Numbered from the stretch's first letter, positions 25,978-35,156 are shown. The stretch is DNA of 64,000 bases from Mycobacteroides chelonae (GCA_014204435.1 JACHLF010000013.1:1-64000); one strand, 5' to 3'. The notes: a model not told the origin generated them from the sequence alone. A program made the numbers and translations.

Positions 25978-27627
25978 CTAGCTCGTGCGCCCCCGCGCAG
26001 CCCGGTAGTAGCGCACCAGCGCATCGGTGGAGCTGTCGGTCTGCTGCTCGGGTGCGGCGCCCTCGGTGATGACCGGCAGCAGGGCGATGGCCTGTTTCTT
26101 GCCCAGCTCGACTCCCCACTGGTCGAAGGAGTCGATGCCCCAGACGGTACCCGCGGTGAACACCTCGTGCTCGTAGAGCGCGATCAGCTGTCCGACCGTC
26201 GACGGCGTCAGCTTGGTGGCGAGGATCGTTGTGCTGGGGCGGTTTCCGGGCATGACCTTGTGTGGTACCACGTTCTCGGGGGTGCCTTCGGCGGCGATTT
26301 CCTCGGCGGTCTTGCCGAAGGCCAGCACCTGTGTCTGTGCGAAGAAATTGCTCATCAGCAGATCGTGCATGCTGCCGGTGCCGTCCGCGGTGGGTAGATC
26401 GTCGGTGGGCTCGCTGAAGCCGATGAAGTCTGCCGGGATCAACCGGGTGCCCTGATGCAGCAGCTGGTAGAAGGCGTGTTGGCCATTGGTGCCCGGCTCG
26501 CCCCAGTAGATGTCGCCGGTGTCCACCGTCACCGGTGCGCCATCGGCCTTCACCGACTTGCCGTTGGATTCCATCGTCAGCTGCTGCAGGTAGGCGGCGA
26601 ACCGGGAGAGGTCGTTGGAGTACGGGAGTACTCCACGCGATTGTGCGCCAAAGAAATTCGAGTACCACAGGCCAATCAGACCGAGCAGTGCCGGCGCGTT
26701 CTCCTCCAGCGGTGCGGTGCGGAAGTGCTCGTCGACGGTGTGGAACCCGGCCAGGAACTCCCCGAACGCTGTGCGGCCGATGACCGCCATCACCGACAGG
26801 CCGATCGCCGAGTCCACCGAGTAGCGGCCGCCGACCCAGTCCCAGAAGCCGAACATGTTGGCGGTGTCGATTCCGAACTCCGAGACCAGTTTTGCGTTGG
26901 TGGAAACCGCGACGAAGTGCTTGGAGACGGCGTCTTGTCCGACAGCGCCACCCAGGCCGTCCATCAGCCAGCGCCGCGCCGCCGTCGCGTTGGTGAGCGT
27001 CTCCAGCGTCGAGAACGTCTTGGAGGCGACGATGAAAAGTGTTGTCGCCGGGTCCAGGTCGGCGAGCGTAGCCACCAAATCGGCGGGGTCGACGTTGGAG
27101 ACGAACCGTGCCGAGATCCCGGCGTCGGCGTAGTGGCGCAGCGCCTGGTAGACCATGACCGGCCCGAGGTCGGAACCCCCGATCCCGATATTGACCACGG
27201 TGGCGATGCGCTTGCCGGTGGCGCCGGTCCACTCGCCGCTGCGCAACCGGTCGGTGAAGTCGCCCATGGCGTCGAGTACCTGGTGCACGTCGGCGACCAC
27301 GTCCTGCCCGTCGACGACCAGCTGTGCGTCGCGGGGCAGCCGCAGAGCGGTGTGCAGCACCGCGCGCTCCTCAGAGGTGTTGATGTGCACCCCGGAGAAC
27401 ATGGCGTCCCGGCGGCGCTCCAGGTCTGCCGCCTTGGCCAAATCGACCAACAGCGAAAGGGTTTCACGGTTCAGGCGATGCTTGCTGTAGTCGATGTACA
27501 GGTCGCCGACCGTGACGGTCAGCTCGCTGCCCCGGGCCGGATCCTCGGCGAAGAACTCTCGAAGGTGGGTGGAGGCGATCTGCTTGTGATGGTTTTCCAG
27601 TGCCTGCCACGCCGCTGCGAGTGTCAT
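25978..27627 (-). CDS. pgi: Glucose-6-phosphate isomerase
   Basis: A 549-residue glycolytic/gluconeogenic enzyme that interconverts glucose-6-P and fructose-6-P. It shows NIGIGGSDLGPVMVYQALRH, VASKTFSTLETLTNATAARR, the PGI signature DWVGGRYSVDSAIGLSV, the catalytic Glu region GEPGTNGQHAFYQLLHQGTR and the Lys segment GIDSFDQWGVELGKKQA. The length equals that of the M. tuberculosis enzyme (Rv0946c) and the location is syntenic. Long antisense frames opposite it are codon-bias shadows. Confidence 0.97.
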   Translation of the reverse strand: MTLAAAWQALENHHKQIASTHLREFFAEDPARGSELTVTVGDLYIDYSKHRLNRETLSLLVDLAKAADLERRRDAMFSGVHINTSEERAVLHTALRLPRDAQLVVDGQDVVADVHQVLDAMGDFTDRLRSGEWTGATGKRIATVVNIGIGGSDLGPVMVYQALRHYADAGISARFVSNVDPADLVATLADLDPATTLFIVASKTFSTLETLTNATAARRWLMDGLGGAVGQDAVSKHFVAVSTNAKLVSEFGIDTANMFGFWDWVGGRYSVDSAIGLSVMAVIGRTAFGEFLAGFHTVDEHFRTAPLEENAPALLGLIGLWYSNFFGAQSRGVLPYSNDLSRFAAYLQQLTMESNGKSVKADGAPVTVDTGDIYWGEPGTNGQHAFYQLLHQGTRLIPADFIGFSEPTDDLPTADGTGSMHDLLMSNFFAQTQVLAFGKTAEEIAAEGTPENVVPHKVMPGNRPSTTILATKLTPSTVGQLIALYEHEVFTAGTVWGIDSFDQWGVELGKKQAIALLPVITEGAAPEQQTDSSTDALVRYYRAARGRTS

Positions 27628-27669
27628 GCGACCGAGCCTAGTAGTGGGGCCCGGCCGGGGTAGGGCTGC

Positions 27670-28488
27670 CTACTGGTTGGCGCAGGTCACCCAACGGCTG
27701 CTGATTCGCGCGAACCCGGCGATACCCGTTTTGGTCTCGCTTTTCCCGCCGGCGGTGGCGGTGATGGTCACCCGTGACGAGGCGGTATCGCCGTTGACGA
27801 CCGTTTTCTCCGCCTTGTCCACGTTGATCTTCAGATCCTCGGGCTGGCCTTCGAGATCCTCGTCGGTGATCTTCACGCAGGACAGTGCGTTGAGGACGTC
27901 GAGGTTCTTGGTGCCGAGCCCGGCATAGAAGGCCTTGAGCACGCTGGTCAGCTCGCGCTCCTCCTCCTTGGTCGCCTCGCGAGGAACCGACGAAGTGGTG
28001 GGACCGGGTACCGAGATGCTGGTGGTGGTCCCTGTCGTCGTCGCGGTGGTGGAGGTGCCACTGGTGACCGATGTGCTGGGCGAGCTGCTGGTGGTACTCG
28101 TGCTGCTGCTCGTCTTGGCCCGCGACTTCGTCGTCGCGGTCGCGATGGCGCTCGACGTGGTGACCTCGGGATTCACCAGGGGGACACCCAGCTTGACGGT
28201 GGGCCGCGATTGCGGGGTGTCTTCGATCGTCCGGTTGTTCTCGACCCAGAGGCCCGCCGCGACCGCCGTCACCGCGGCGAGGCAGACGGCCAGCACGCCG
28301 ATCACGATCTTGGTGGCGTGCCTGGCCACGAACCTGCGGGTCGGCGTGGGCTCGGCCGCGACGGCCGCCTCCAGCTCGTAGTCCACCGGTGTGTCGTCGG
28401 CGTCCTTCTCTGCGGGGGCATCCGGCGTGGCGACGACGTCGCCCTCCTCGGCGTCGGGCTTGTCCTCACCCTTGTCTTGGTCGCTCAA
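27670..28488 (-). CDS. Single-pass membrane protein with Ser/Thr-rich linker and extracytoplasmic domain
   Basis: A 272-residue protein with a highly acidic cytoplasmic N-terminus (MSDQDKGEDKPDAEEGDVVA), a transmembrane helix at about 61-80 (IVIGVLAVCLAAVTAVAAGL), a linker of nearly pure Ser/Thr at about 105-165, and an outer domain of about 105 residues beginning EATKEEERELTSVLKAFYAG with Cys in NALSCVKIT and WVTCANQ. The outer domain resembles small NTF2-like domains of mycobacterial Mce-associated proteins (inference). The Thr-rich linker is a plausible O-mannosylation site. It lies between pgi and the chorismate mutase gene on the same strand. Confidence 0.78.
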   Translation of the reverse strand: MSDQDKGEDKPDAEEGDVVATPDAPAEKDADDTPVDYELEAAVAAEPTPTRRFVARHATKIVIGVLAVCLAAVTAVAAGLWVENNRTIEDTPQSRPTVKLGVPLVNPEVTTSSAIATATTKSRAKTSSSTSTTSSSPSTSVTSGTSTTATTTGTTTSISVPGPTTSSVPREATKEEERELTSVLKAFYAGLGTKNLDVLNALSCVKITDEDLEGQPEDLKINVDKAEKTVVNGDTASSRVTITATAGGKSETKTGIAGFARISSRWVTCANQ

Positions 28489-28520
28489 TGAATCCCTCCC
28501 TCATCGGCTGTCAGCCGGGA

Positions 28521-28814
28521 TCAGTGTCCCAATCTGCCGCGGCCCAGACGTAGCAGCAACATGGCGAGAGTGTGGCCTTCCTGGCCGAGTTCGCTGTAGC
28601 GTTCCAGCACTTTCATCTCGCGGCTGTGCACCAGGCGAGGGCCGCCCGAGGCCATCCGTGCCTTGCCGATCTGGCGGGAGACTTCGGTACGGCGCTTGAT
28701 CGCGGCCAGGATCTCCGCGTCCAGGCGGTCGATCTCCTTGCGCAGCTGGTCGATGTCGAGGACGGAATCCTCGGCGTCGTTCTGGCCGGCCTGCTCGGTC
28801 ATGTGGGTAGTCAT
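28521..28814 (-). CDS. Intracellular chorismate mutase, AroQ-delta type
   Basis: A 97-residue helical enzyme that rearranges chorismate to prephenate for Phe/Tyr synthesis. It shows LRKEIDRLDAEILAAIKRRT, EVSRQIGKARMASGGPRLVH and SREMKVLERYSELGQEGHTL, with the catalytic Arg and Lys residues in helix 1 and loop. The C-terminus RLGRGRLGH is the tail that in the M. tuberculosis homologue Rv0948c interacts with DAHP synthase and activates the mutase; it is fully conserved here. The small size without a regulatory domain agrees with the subclass. Confidence 0.93.
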   Translation of the reverse strand: MTTHMTEQAGQNDAEDSVLDIDQLRKEIDRLDAEILAAIKRRTEVSRQIGKARMASGGPRLVHSREMKVLERYSELGQEGHTLAMLLLRLGRGRLGH

Positions 28815-28885
28815 TTCTTTCTCAACACTTTCTCTTGGAAGCGGATGCCCCGCATGCCACCCCGGAATCCGGCTTCACAAGAGAT

Positions 28886-28919
28886 GAGCCCCGTAGTCCG
28901 GTAGCGGACTGCGGGGCTC
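28886..28919. terminator. Hairpin between chorismate mutase and uvrD1 genes
   Basis: GAGCCCCGTAGTCCG pairs with CGGACTGCGGGGCTC (one G-U pair) around GTAG. A second, weaker hairpin at about 28939-28961 reuses the CCGTAGTCCGGTA core. Neither is followed by a T tract in the direction of a nearby gene end, and both lie upstream of two divergent genes, so a role in 5' leaders is as likely as termination. Confidence 0.4.
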
Positions 28920-29077
28920 GTGAATCGGCTAGACCACGGGCACCGTAGTCCGGTACCCGTAAAAAAATCGCTGCTGGTGGTCGAGCATATCGGAGAGTGT
29001 AGCTGACATGCGGCGAATGCCGGCGCGAAGTGCATCAAGCCAAGATTGTCCCTCGTCAGCGGTAAGTTAGACCGGTC

Positions 29078-31477
29078 ATGGCGAATCTTTCTGAACCCGC
29101 ACTTTTCGATATGCCCAGCGACTCGAGTTCCTCCGGCGATGCATTGCTTGACGGCCTGAATCCCCAGCAGCGGGCGGCCGTCGCCCATCAGGGCTCGCCG
29201 CTGCTCATCGTGGCCGGCGCAGGGTCAGGCAAGACTGCGGTGCTGACCCGCCGCATCGCCTATCTGCTCGCTGAGCGGGACGCCAGCCCCGGCCAGATTC
29301 TGGCCATCACCTTCACCAACAAGGCCGCCGCCGAGATGCGTGAGCGTGTCGGTGCGATCGTTGCCAACCGTATGTCCTCCATGTGGGTGTCGACGTTTCA
29401 CTCCAGCTGCGTGCGAATCCTGCGGAATCAGGCCTCTCTGCTGCCCGGACTGAACTCCAATTTCTCGATTTACGACTCCGATGACTCGCGGCGCCTGTTG
29501 CAGATGATCGGCCGCGACATGGGCCTGGACATCAAGCGCTACTCGCCGCGGCTGCTGGCCACGGCCATCTCCAACTTGAAGAACGAGCTCATCTCACCCG
29601 AGCAGGCGGTGGCCAACCTGACCGCCGACGATGACGCCGGAGAGCTGCGTCGCATCGTGGCCGACGTGTACGGGCAGTACCAGCGGCGCCTGCGCGCAGC
29701 CAACGCTCTGGACTTCGATGACCTGATCGGCGAGACCGTGGCCGTGCTGCAACAGTTCCCGCAGATCGCGCAGTTTTACCGCCGCAAGTTCCGGCACATC
29801 CTGGTGGACGAGTACCAGGACACCAACCACGCCCAATATGTGTTGGTGCGCGAGCTCACCGGGGCGCACACTCAGGACGAGGACGGACCGGAGCCTGCCG
29901 AGCTGTGTGTGGTGGGTGACGCCGATCAGTCCATCTACGCGTTCCGTGGCGCCACCATCCGCAACATCGAGGAGTTCGAGCGCGACTACCCGAACGCGAA
30001 AACAATTCTGCTGGAACAGAACTATCGATCCACGCAGAACATTTTGAGCGCTGCCAACTCCGTGATCGCCAAGAACTCGAATCGCCGGGAGAAGCGGCTG
30101 TGGACCGATTCCGGCGAGGGCGAGCTGATCGTGGGCTACGTTGCGGACAACGAGCACGACGAGGCGTCCTTCATCGCCCGCGAGATAGACGGACTCTTCG
30201 ATCGCAATGACGCCAACTACGGCGACGTGGCGGTGTTCTATCGCACCAACAACAATTCCCGGTCGTTGGAAGAAATCTTCATCCGCACCGGTATCCCGTA
30301 CAAGGTGGTCGGGGGAGTGCGCTTCTACGAGCGCAAGGAGATTCGCGATATCGTCGCCTATCTGCGGGTGCTGACCAACCCGGGTGACGCGGTGAGCCTG
30401 CGACGGATCCTCAACACCCCGCGCCGCGGCATCGGGGACCGTGCCGAGGCGTGCGTTGCCGTGCACGCCGAGACCGCCGGCATCGGTTTCGGGGAAGCGC
30501 TGGCCGATGCCGCCGCCGGCAAGGTCGCGATGCTGAACTCTCGCTCCGAGAAGGCGATTGCCGCTTTCATGGAGCTTCTGGACCAGATCCGTGCCACCCT
30601 GCGTACCGGCCCGGGAGCGCTACCCGATATCGGCGACGTGGTGGAGGCGGTGCTCAATCACACCGGGTACCGGTACGAGCTGGAGAACAGCAGCGATCCG
30701 CAGGAGCTGGCCCGGCTCGACAACCTCAACGAATTGGTCAGCGTCGCACATGAATTCAGTGCGGATGCGGCCAACGTGCAGGCGGCAGGCTCGGACCTGC
30801 CGGTCGACGACGAGGATGTCGGTGCGCCCCCGGGAAGCCTTGAGGCATTCCTGGAGCGGGTGTCGTTGGTTGCCGATGCCGACGAGCTGCCGGAATCCAC
30901 TGCCGGTGTGGTCACCATGATGACGCTGCATACCGCCAAGGGGCTTGAGTTCCCGGTGGTCTTCGTGACCGGCTGGGAAGACGGCATGTTCCCGCACATG
31001 CGGGCGCTGGGTGATCCGGTGGAGCTGGCCGAGGAGCGACGGCTGGCCTACGTCGGGATCACCCGGGCTCGTCAGCGCCTGTACCTGAGCCGGGCCAAGG
31101 TGCGCTCGTCGTGGGGGCAGCCCATGATGAACCCGGAATCGCGCTTCCTGCAAGAGATTCCGCAAGAGCTGATCGACTGGCGGCGCACCGATCCGCTGCC
31201 GGGACGTATCGCGACCGGTGCCGGAAGCTACGGCGGCGGTGGCTACGGAGCCAGCGGATCGCGAGGTGCTGGCGGCTCGATGGGTGCGCCGTCCAAGAAG
31301 CGGACTAAGCCGCTGCTGGTGCTGGAGCCCGGCGACCGGGTGAGCCACGACAAGTACGGGCTGGGGCGCGTCATGGAGGTGACCGGTGTCGGTGAGAGCG
31401 CCACCTCGCTCATCGACTTCGGTAGCGATGGCCGCGTGAAGCTGATGCACAACTTCGCGCCGGTGCAAAAGCTCTGA
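29078..31477 (+). CDS. uvrD1: ATP-dependent DNA helicase UvrD1 (PcrA type)
   Basis: A 799-residue superfamily-1A 3'-5' helicase for nucleotide-excision repair and transcription-coupled roles. The Q motif is LNPQQRAAVAH and Walker A is VAGAGSGKTAVLTRRIAYLL. Motif II is LVDEYQDTNHAQYVLV, motif III is VGDADQSIYAFRGA, motif IV EQNYRS, and motif V/VI VTMMTLHTAKGLEFPVVFVT and AYVGITRARQRLY. The C-terminal 70 residues form the Tudor-like RNA-polymerase-binding domain (LVLEPGDRVSHDKYGLGRVM). A Gly/Ser-rich linker precedes it. The location matches Rv0949. Confidence 0.96.
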   Translation: MANLSEPALFDMPSDSSSSGDALLDGLNPQQRAAVAHQGSPLLIVAGAGSGKTAVLTRRIAYLLAERDASPGQILAITFTNKAAAEMRERVGAIVANRMSSMWVSTFHSSCVRILRNQASLLPGLNSNFSIYDSDDSRRLLQMIGRDMGLDIKRYSPRLLATAISNLKNELISPEQAVANLTADDDAGELRRIVADVYGQYQRRLRAANALDFDDLIGETVAVLQQFPQIAQFYRRKFRHILVDEYQDTNHAQYVLVRELTGAHTQDEDGPEPAELCVVGDADQSIYAFRGATIRNIEEFERDYPNAKTILLEQNYRSTQNILSAANSVIAKNSNRREKRLWTDSGEGELIVGYVADNEHDEASFIAREIDGLFDRNDANYGDVAVFYRTNNNSRSLEEIFIRTGIPYKVVGGVRFYERKEIRDIVAYLRVLTNPGDAVSLRRILNTPRRGIGDRAEACVAVHAETAGIGFGEALADAAAGKVAMLNSRSEKAIAAFMELLDQIRATLRTGPGALPDIGDVVEAVLNHTGYRYELENSSDPQELARLDNLNELVSVAHEFSADAANVQAAGSDLPVDDEDVGAPPGSLEAFLERVSLVADADELPESTAGVVTMMTLHTAKGLEFPVVFVTGWEDGMFPHMRALGDPVELAEERRLAYVGITRARQRLYLSRAKVRSSWGQPMMNPESRFLQEIPQELIDWRRTDPLPGRIATGAGSYGGGGYGASGSRGAGGSMGAPSKKRTKPLLVLEPGDRVSHDKYGLGRVMEVTGVGESATSLIDFGSDGRVKLMHNFAPVQKL

Positions 31478-31486
31478 GACACGAAA

Positions 31487-31524
31487 AACGCCAAGGGTGA
31501 GCTCCAGCGCTCACACCCGGCGTT
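31487..31524. terminator. Bidirectional terminator between uvrD1 and the M23 peptidase gene
   Basis: AACGCC and GGCGTT outer arms enclose GGGTGAGC/GCTCA-CACCC inner pairing with a small bulge, between two convergent stop codons. Confidence 0.65.
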
Positions 31525-31538
31525 GATCGAAGCGGAAG

Positions 31539-32585
31539 TCAGTCGCCGAAGCGGGTGAAGGTGATGCCCTTGTTCGCCAGCCACCCCTGCGGGTCGATGC
31601 GCTGCGAACCGCCCAGCAGCACCTCGAAGTGCAGGTGCGGGCCCGTGGAGTTGCCGCGGTTGCCGATGGTGGCGATGCGGTCGCCGGCCATCACACGCTG
31701 GCCTACTGCGACTTCCCAGGTGTTGATGTGGCCGTACAGCGTCACGGTGCCGTCCGAGTGGCGGATCTTGACCCAGGCGCCGTAGCCGGCAGTCGGGCCC
31801 GTCGCGATGACGACTCCGTCGGCCGCGGCCACGATCGGTGTGCCGATGCTGTTGGCGATGTCGATGCCGCCGTGCAGGGCGCCCCAGCGGTAGCCGAAGC
31901 CCGAGGTGAAGGTGCCGTTGGTGGGCATCACGAAGCGTGGCGCCAGCAACCGCTTCTCGCGGTCGGCACGTTCGGTCGCGAATGCGGTGGCCTTCGCTAG
32001 CTGCTCATCGGTGACTGAGGCGTCGGTCGCCAGCGGGGCGGAGATCAACTGCGGGCCGTGTGCGGCCATCGCTGTGGTGGAGGTACCCAACGCAAGACCG
32101 TGATGGTCGGCGGCCGTCGCGGCATCGTGCTCGCTGAGCGCGCTGTATCCGGCGGCGGCTGCGGCGCCGGCAGCCATGGCCACCAGCGCGAGGCGGGTCT
32201 TGCCTACCTGGCCGATCTCGCGGCGACGGTGCACCCCGCCGCTGCTGATCCGGGGCAGCTTGTCGGTGGGGGTGTCGCGCGGGTCCCTGGTGCGCGCGGC
32301 GGAAGCGGCGAACCAGTCCGCGGTGGCCTCGATGGAGGCGCGAATCCGGTCGGCTTCGTCGGTGTCTTCTTCCCAGTCCTGCTCAAGCTGGTCCAGAGCT
32401 GTCTGGTGCGGCGTCTCGGTGCCCTCGTCCGGGGCGTCCTCGTAGACGTCATAGTCCTCAAGTGCGGGGCGGTCCAGCGCATCACCCAGGCCGAACTCGT
32501 CAATCGGCACGATGTTGGTGATCTCATTCTCGCTTAGTTCCGCGCTCCGACCACCACGCGTGCGTATCGCTCGATGCTGTGTCAA
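31539..32585 (-). CDS. M23-family metallopeptidase, membrane-anchored (Rv0950c homologue)
   Basis: A peptidoglycan endopeptidase of about 348 residues. An acidic cytoplasmic region precedes a hydrophobic segment LALVAMAAGAAAAAGYSAL, an extracytoplasmic helical stretch, and a LytM/M23 domain: GTFTSGFGYRWGALHGGIDI with the zinc His and Asp, VKIRHSDGTVTLYGHINTWE, and GNSTGPHLHFEVL with the HxH ligand pair. All zinc ligands are present, so catalysis is expected. The start is uncertain, because the frame is open to 32630 and both candidate starts are TTG (32585 used here, beginning LTQHRAIRTRGG). A Crp-like site and a structured region lie 120-225 bp upstream. Confidence 0.88.
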   Translation of the reverse strand: MTQHRAIRTRGGRSAELSENEITNIVPIDEFGLGDALDRPALEDYDVYEDAPDEGTETPHQTALDQLEQDWEEDTDEADRIRASIEATADWFAASAARTRDPRDTPTDKLPRISSGGVHRRREIGQVGKTRLALVAMAAGAAAAAGYSALSEHDAATAADHHGLALGTSTTAMAAHGPQLISAPLATDASVTDEQLAKATAFATERADREKRLLAPRFVMPTNGTFTSGFGYRWGALHGGIDIANSIGTPIVAAADGVVIATGPTAGYGAWVKIRHSDGTVTLYGHINTWEVAVGQRVMAGDRIATIGNRGNSTGPHLHFEVLLGGSQRIDPQGWLANKGITFTRFGD

Positions 32586-32705
32586 AACCCTGCCAGTCTT
32601 CCGTTCGACGCCACGACCTGACGTGACCAAAACGTGATCTAACCCAAGAGAAGGTAACGGTTGGGCAAGGGGAGTCGCAACTCAATGCATGGATACGCAT
32701 TTAAA

Positions 32706-32721
32706 TGTGACGTGTGTCACG
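32706..32721. promoter_or_regulatory. Crp-type binding site
   Basis: TGTGA, six bases, then TCACG fits the mycobacterial Crp (Rv3676) consensus TGTGA-N6-TCACA with one difference. It lies 120 bp upstream of the peptidase gene and 288 bp upstream of sucC, so either may be the target. Confidence 0.65.
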
Positions 32722-32733
32722 AAGTCGCAGATA

Positions 32734-32811
32734 GGGCTCCTGAGCCCGGGCATCGTTGCCGAATCCCGCAGGGGCTACCTCACCACAGATCACGGTCATG
32801 TAGGGAGCCCC
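32734..32811. other. Hairpin-rich element in the peptidase-sucC intergenic region
   Basis: Three nested or consecutive foldings are visible: GGGCTC/GAGCCC (32734-32747), GGCA/TGCC (32749-32760), and a longer-range GGGGCT (32771-32776) with AGCCCC (32806-32811). Both strands can form them. The 378-bp gap 32631-33008 has no coding frame that I trust, so a structured leader RNA for sucCD or the peptidase gene is possible. I could not match it to a known riboswitch class with confidence. Confidence 0.35.
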
Positions 32812-33008
32812 CGTAAGTGAACTGAAACCGGTTGCAGATCCGTTCGAGTCCTACTGGCCGATGACCAGCTGATGAATTTTGCGAGTGACCAGGTGGTGAA
32901 TTCGGCCACTTACTCAGAAGTAGTGAAAGGCCTCGCTGCGGCCTTGGCTACAGTCCCTAGTGCAATAGTGCCGACCCCGACGTTCGATGAGGAAGATGGG
33001 CTAGCTAG

Positions 33009-34172
33009 ATGGATCTTTTCGAGTACCAGGCCAAGGAGCTGTTCGCTAAGCACAACGTGCCGACGACGCCGGGCCGGGTTACCACCACCGCCGAAGACGC
33101 CAAGGCGATTGCCGAAGAAATCGGCAAGCCGGTGATGATCAAGGCGCAGGTCAAGGTTGGTGGACGTGGCAAGGCCGGTGGCGTGAAGTACGCCGCCACC
33201 CCCGACGACGCTTTTACACACGCAGAGAACATCCTGGGCCTGGACATCAAGGGCCATGTCGTCAAGAAGATCCTCGTCGCCGAGGCCAGCGATATCGCCG
33301 AGGAGTACTACATCTCCTTCCTGCTGGATCGCGCCAACCGCACCTACCTGGCCATGTGCTCGGTCGAGGGCGGCGTGGAGATCGAGGTGACCGCCGAGGA
33401 GAACCCCGACGCGCTGGCCAAGGTTCCCGTCGACGCCGTCAAGGGTGTCGATCTGGCGCTGGCTCGTGAGATCGCCGAGAAGGGCAAGTTGCCCGCCGAG
33501 GTGCTGGATTCCGCCGCGGTGACCATCCAGAAGCTGTGGGAGGTCTTCGTCGGCGAGGACGCCACCCTGGTTGAGGTCAACCCGCTGGTGCGTACCCCCG
33601 ACAACCAGATCCTGGCCCTGGACGGCAAGGTGACCCTGGACGGCAACGCCGACTTCCGTCAGCCCGGCCACGCCGAGTTCGAGGACAAGGACGCCACCGA
33701 TCCGCTGGAGCTCAAGGCCAAGGAGCACGACCTCAACTACGTCAAGCTCGACGGTCAGGTCGGCATCATCGGAAACGGTGCCGGTCTGGTCATGTCGACG
33801 CTGGACGTCGTCGCCTACGCCGGCGAGAACCACAACGGCGTGAAGCCCGCCAACTTCCTGGACATCGGTGGTGGCGCCTCCGCCGAGGTGATGGCTGCCG
33901 GACTGGATGTCATCCTGGGCGACTCTCAGGTCAAGAGCGTCTTCGTGAACGTCTTCGGCGGCATCACCGCGTGCGACGCGGTGGCTAACGGCATCGTCGG
34001 AGCTCTGAAGACCCTCGGTGACACGGCCAGCAAGCCGCTCGTTGTCCGTCTCGACGGTAACAAGGTCGAAGAGGGACGGGCGATCCTGGCCGATTTCAAC
34101 CATCCGCTGGTCATCCAGGCCGAGACCATGGACGCCGGCGCCGACAAGGCCGCCGAGCTGGCGAGCAAGTAG
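33009..34172 (+). CDS. sucC: Succinyl-CoA synthetase beta subunit
   Basis: A 387-residue ATP-grasp subunit of the TCA-cycle enzyme that makes ATP or GTP from succinyl-CoA. It begins MDLFEYQAKELFAKHNVPTT, with ATP-grasp residues KAQVKVGGRGKAGGVKYA, EVNPLV for Mg binding, and GNGAGLVMSTLDVV and VFGGITACDAVANGI towards the C-terminus. It is followed by sucD after 24 bp with AAAGGAG in the gap, so the two form an operon. A Crp-like site and structured region lie upstream. Confidence 0.97.
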   Translation: MDLFEYQAKELFAKHNVPTTPGRVTTTAEDAKAIAEEIGKPVMIKAQVKVGGRGKAGGVKYAATPDDAFTHAENILGLDIKGHVVKKILVAEASDIAEEYYISFLLDRANRTYLAMCSVEGGVEIEVTAEENPDALAKVPVDAVKGVDLALAREIAEKGKLPAEVLDSAAVTIQKLWEVFVGEDATLVEVNPLVRTPDNQILALDGKVTLDGNADFRQPGHAEFEDKDATDPLELKAKEHDLNYVKLDGQVGIIGNGAGLVMSTLDVVAYAGENHNGVKPANFLDIGGGASAEVMAAGLDVILGDSQVKSVFVNVFGGITACDAVANGIVGALKTLGDTASKPLVVRLDGNKVEEGRAILADFNHPLVIQAETMDAGADKAAELASK

Positions 34173-34196
34173 AAACTTCAAAGGAGACCATGACTG

Positions 34197-35099
34197 ATGT
34201 CTATATTCCTGAACAAAGAATCCAAGGTTATCGTCCAGGGCATCACCGGCGGTGAGGGCACCAAGCACACCGCACTGATGCTCAAGGCCGGTACTCAGGT
34301 CGTCGGCGGCGTCAACGCCCGCAAGGCCGGAACCACGGTGTCCCACGTGGATAAGAGCGGCCAAAGTGTCGACTTACCCGTGTTCGGCAGTGTCGCCGAG
34401 GCCATCAAGGAGACCGGCGCCGACGTGTCGATCGCCTTCGTGCCGCCGGCCTTCTCCAAGGACGCGATCATCGAGGCCATCGACGCCGAGATCCCGCTGC
34501 TGGTGGTCATCACTGAGGGAATCCCGGTGCAGGACAGCGCATATGCGTGGGCCTACAACGTCGAGAAGGGCAACAAGACCCGCATCATCGGGCCGAACTG
34601 CCCGGGCATCATCACCCCCGGCGAGGCCCTGGTGGGTATCACCCCCAACAACATCACCGGCACCGGTCCGGTCGGTCTGGTGTCCAAGTCCGGCACCTTG
34701 ACCTACCAGATGATGTACGAGCTGCGCGATTTCGGCTTCTCGACCGCCATCGGTATCGGCGGCGACCCGGTCATCGGTACCACCCACATCGACGCCATCG
34801 AGGCGTTCGAGAAGGACCCGGAGACCAAGATCATCGTCATGATCGGTGAGATCGGTGGCGACGCCGAAGAGCGCGCGGCCGACTACATCAAGGCCAACGT
34901 GTCCAAGCCCGTCGTCGGCTACGTCGCGGGCTTCACCGCTCCCGAGGGTAAGACGATGGGCCACGCCGGTGCCATCGTGTCCGGCAGCTCGGGTACCGCT
35001 CAGGCCAAGAAGGAGGCCCTCGAGGCCGCCGGCGTGAAGGTCGGCAAGACGCCGTCCGAGACCGCCAAGCTGGCCCGTGAGATCTTGCAGAGCCTGTAA
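34197..35099 (+). CDS. sucD: Succinyl-CoA synthetase alpha subunit
   Basis: A 300-residue CoA-binding subunit. The CoA domain has VQGITGGEGTKHTALMLKAG, the central part KTRIIGPNCPGIITPGEALV, and the phosphorylated His lies in GKTMGHAGAIVSGSSGTAQA. The ORF is complete and co-linear with sucC. It ends at a strong hairpin, so sucCD form a bicistronic unit. Confidence 0.97.
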   Translation: MSIFLNKESKVIVQGITGGEGTKHTALMLKAGTQVVGGVNARKAGTTVSHVDKSGQSVDLPVFGSVAEAIKETGADVSIAFVPPAFSKDAIIEAIDAEIPLLVVITEGIPVQDSAYAWAYNVEKGNKTRIIGPNCPGIITPGEALVGITPNNITGTGPVGLVSKSGTLTYQMMYELRDFGFSTAIGIGGDPVIGTTHIDAIEAFEKDPETKIIVMIGEIGGDAEERAADYIKANVSKPVVGYVAGFTAPEGKTMGHAGAIVSGSSGTAQAKKEALEAAGVKVGKTPSETAKLAREILQSL

Positions 35100-35112
35100 C
35101 AGGCGTCCTGTG

Positions 35113-35156
35113 CAAGGGGCCCCGACCGGAAATTCCGGTTGGGGCCCTTGTTGTTT
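35113..35156 (+). terminator. Rho-independent-type terminator after sucD
   Basis: CAAGGGGCCCCGACCGGAA pairs with TTCCGGTTGGGGCCCTTG (one bulged G and one G-U pair) and is followed by TTGTTT. Confidence 0.8.

Noticed and set aside
26455..27663. 402-codon open frame antisense to pgi
   Set aside because: It mirrors pgi codons in a GC-rich genome, has a biased composition (rich in Arg, Gly, Val, His) and no recognisable motif. The other long antisense frames over sucC (32910-34364), mntH (12000-13349), the deaminase (1552-2712) and purH (40743-41909) are rejected for the same reason.
28939..28961. Second hairpin as a terminator for the chorismate mutase operon
   Set aside because: It lies upstream, not downstream, of both flanking genes, and the A-run follows in the wrong strand sense for termination.
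32734..32811. Assignment as a ydaO (c-di-AMP) or TPP riboswitch
   Set aside because: Only fragments of the consensus fit, and the 5' halves and conserved loops are not found on either strand, so only a generic structured element is reported.
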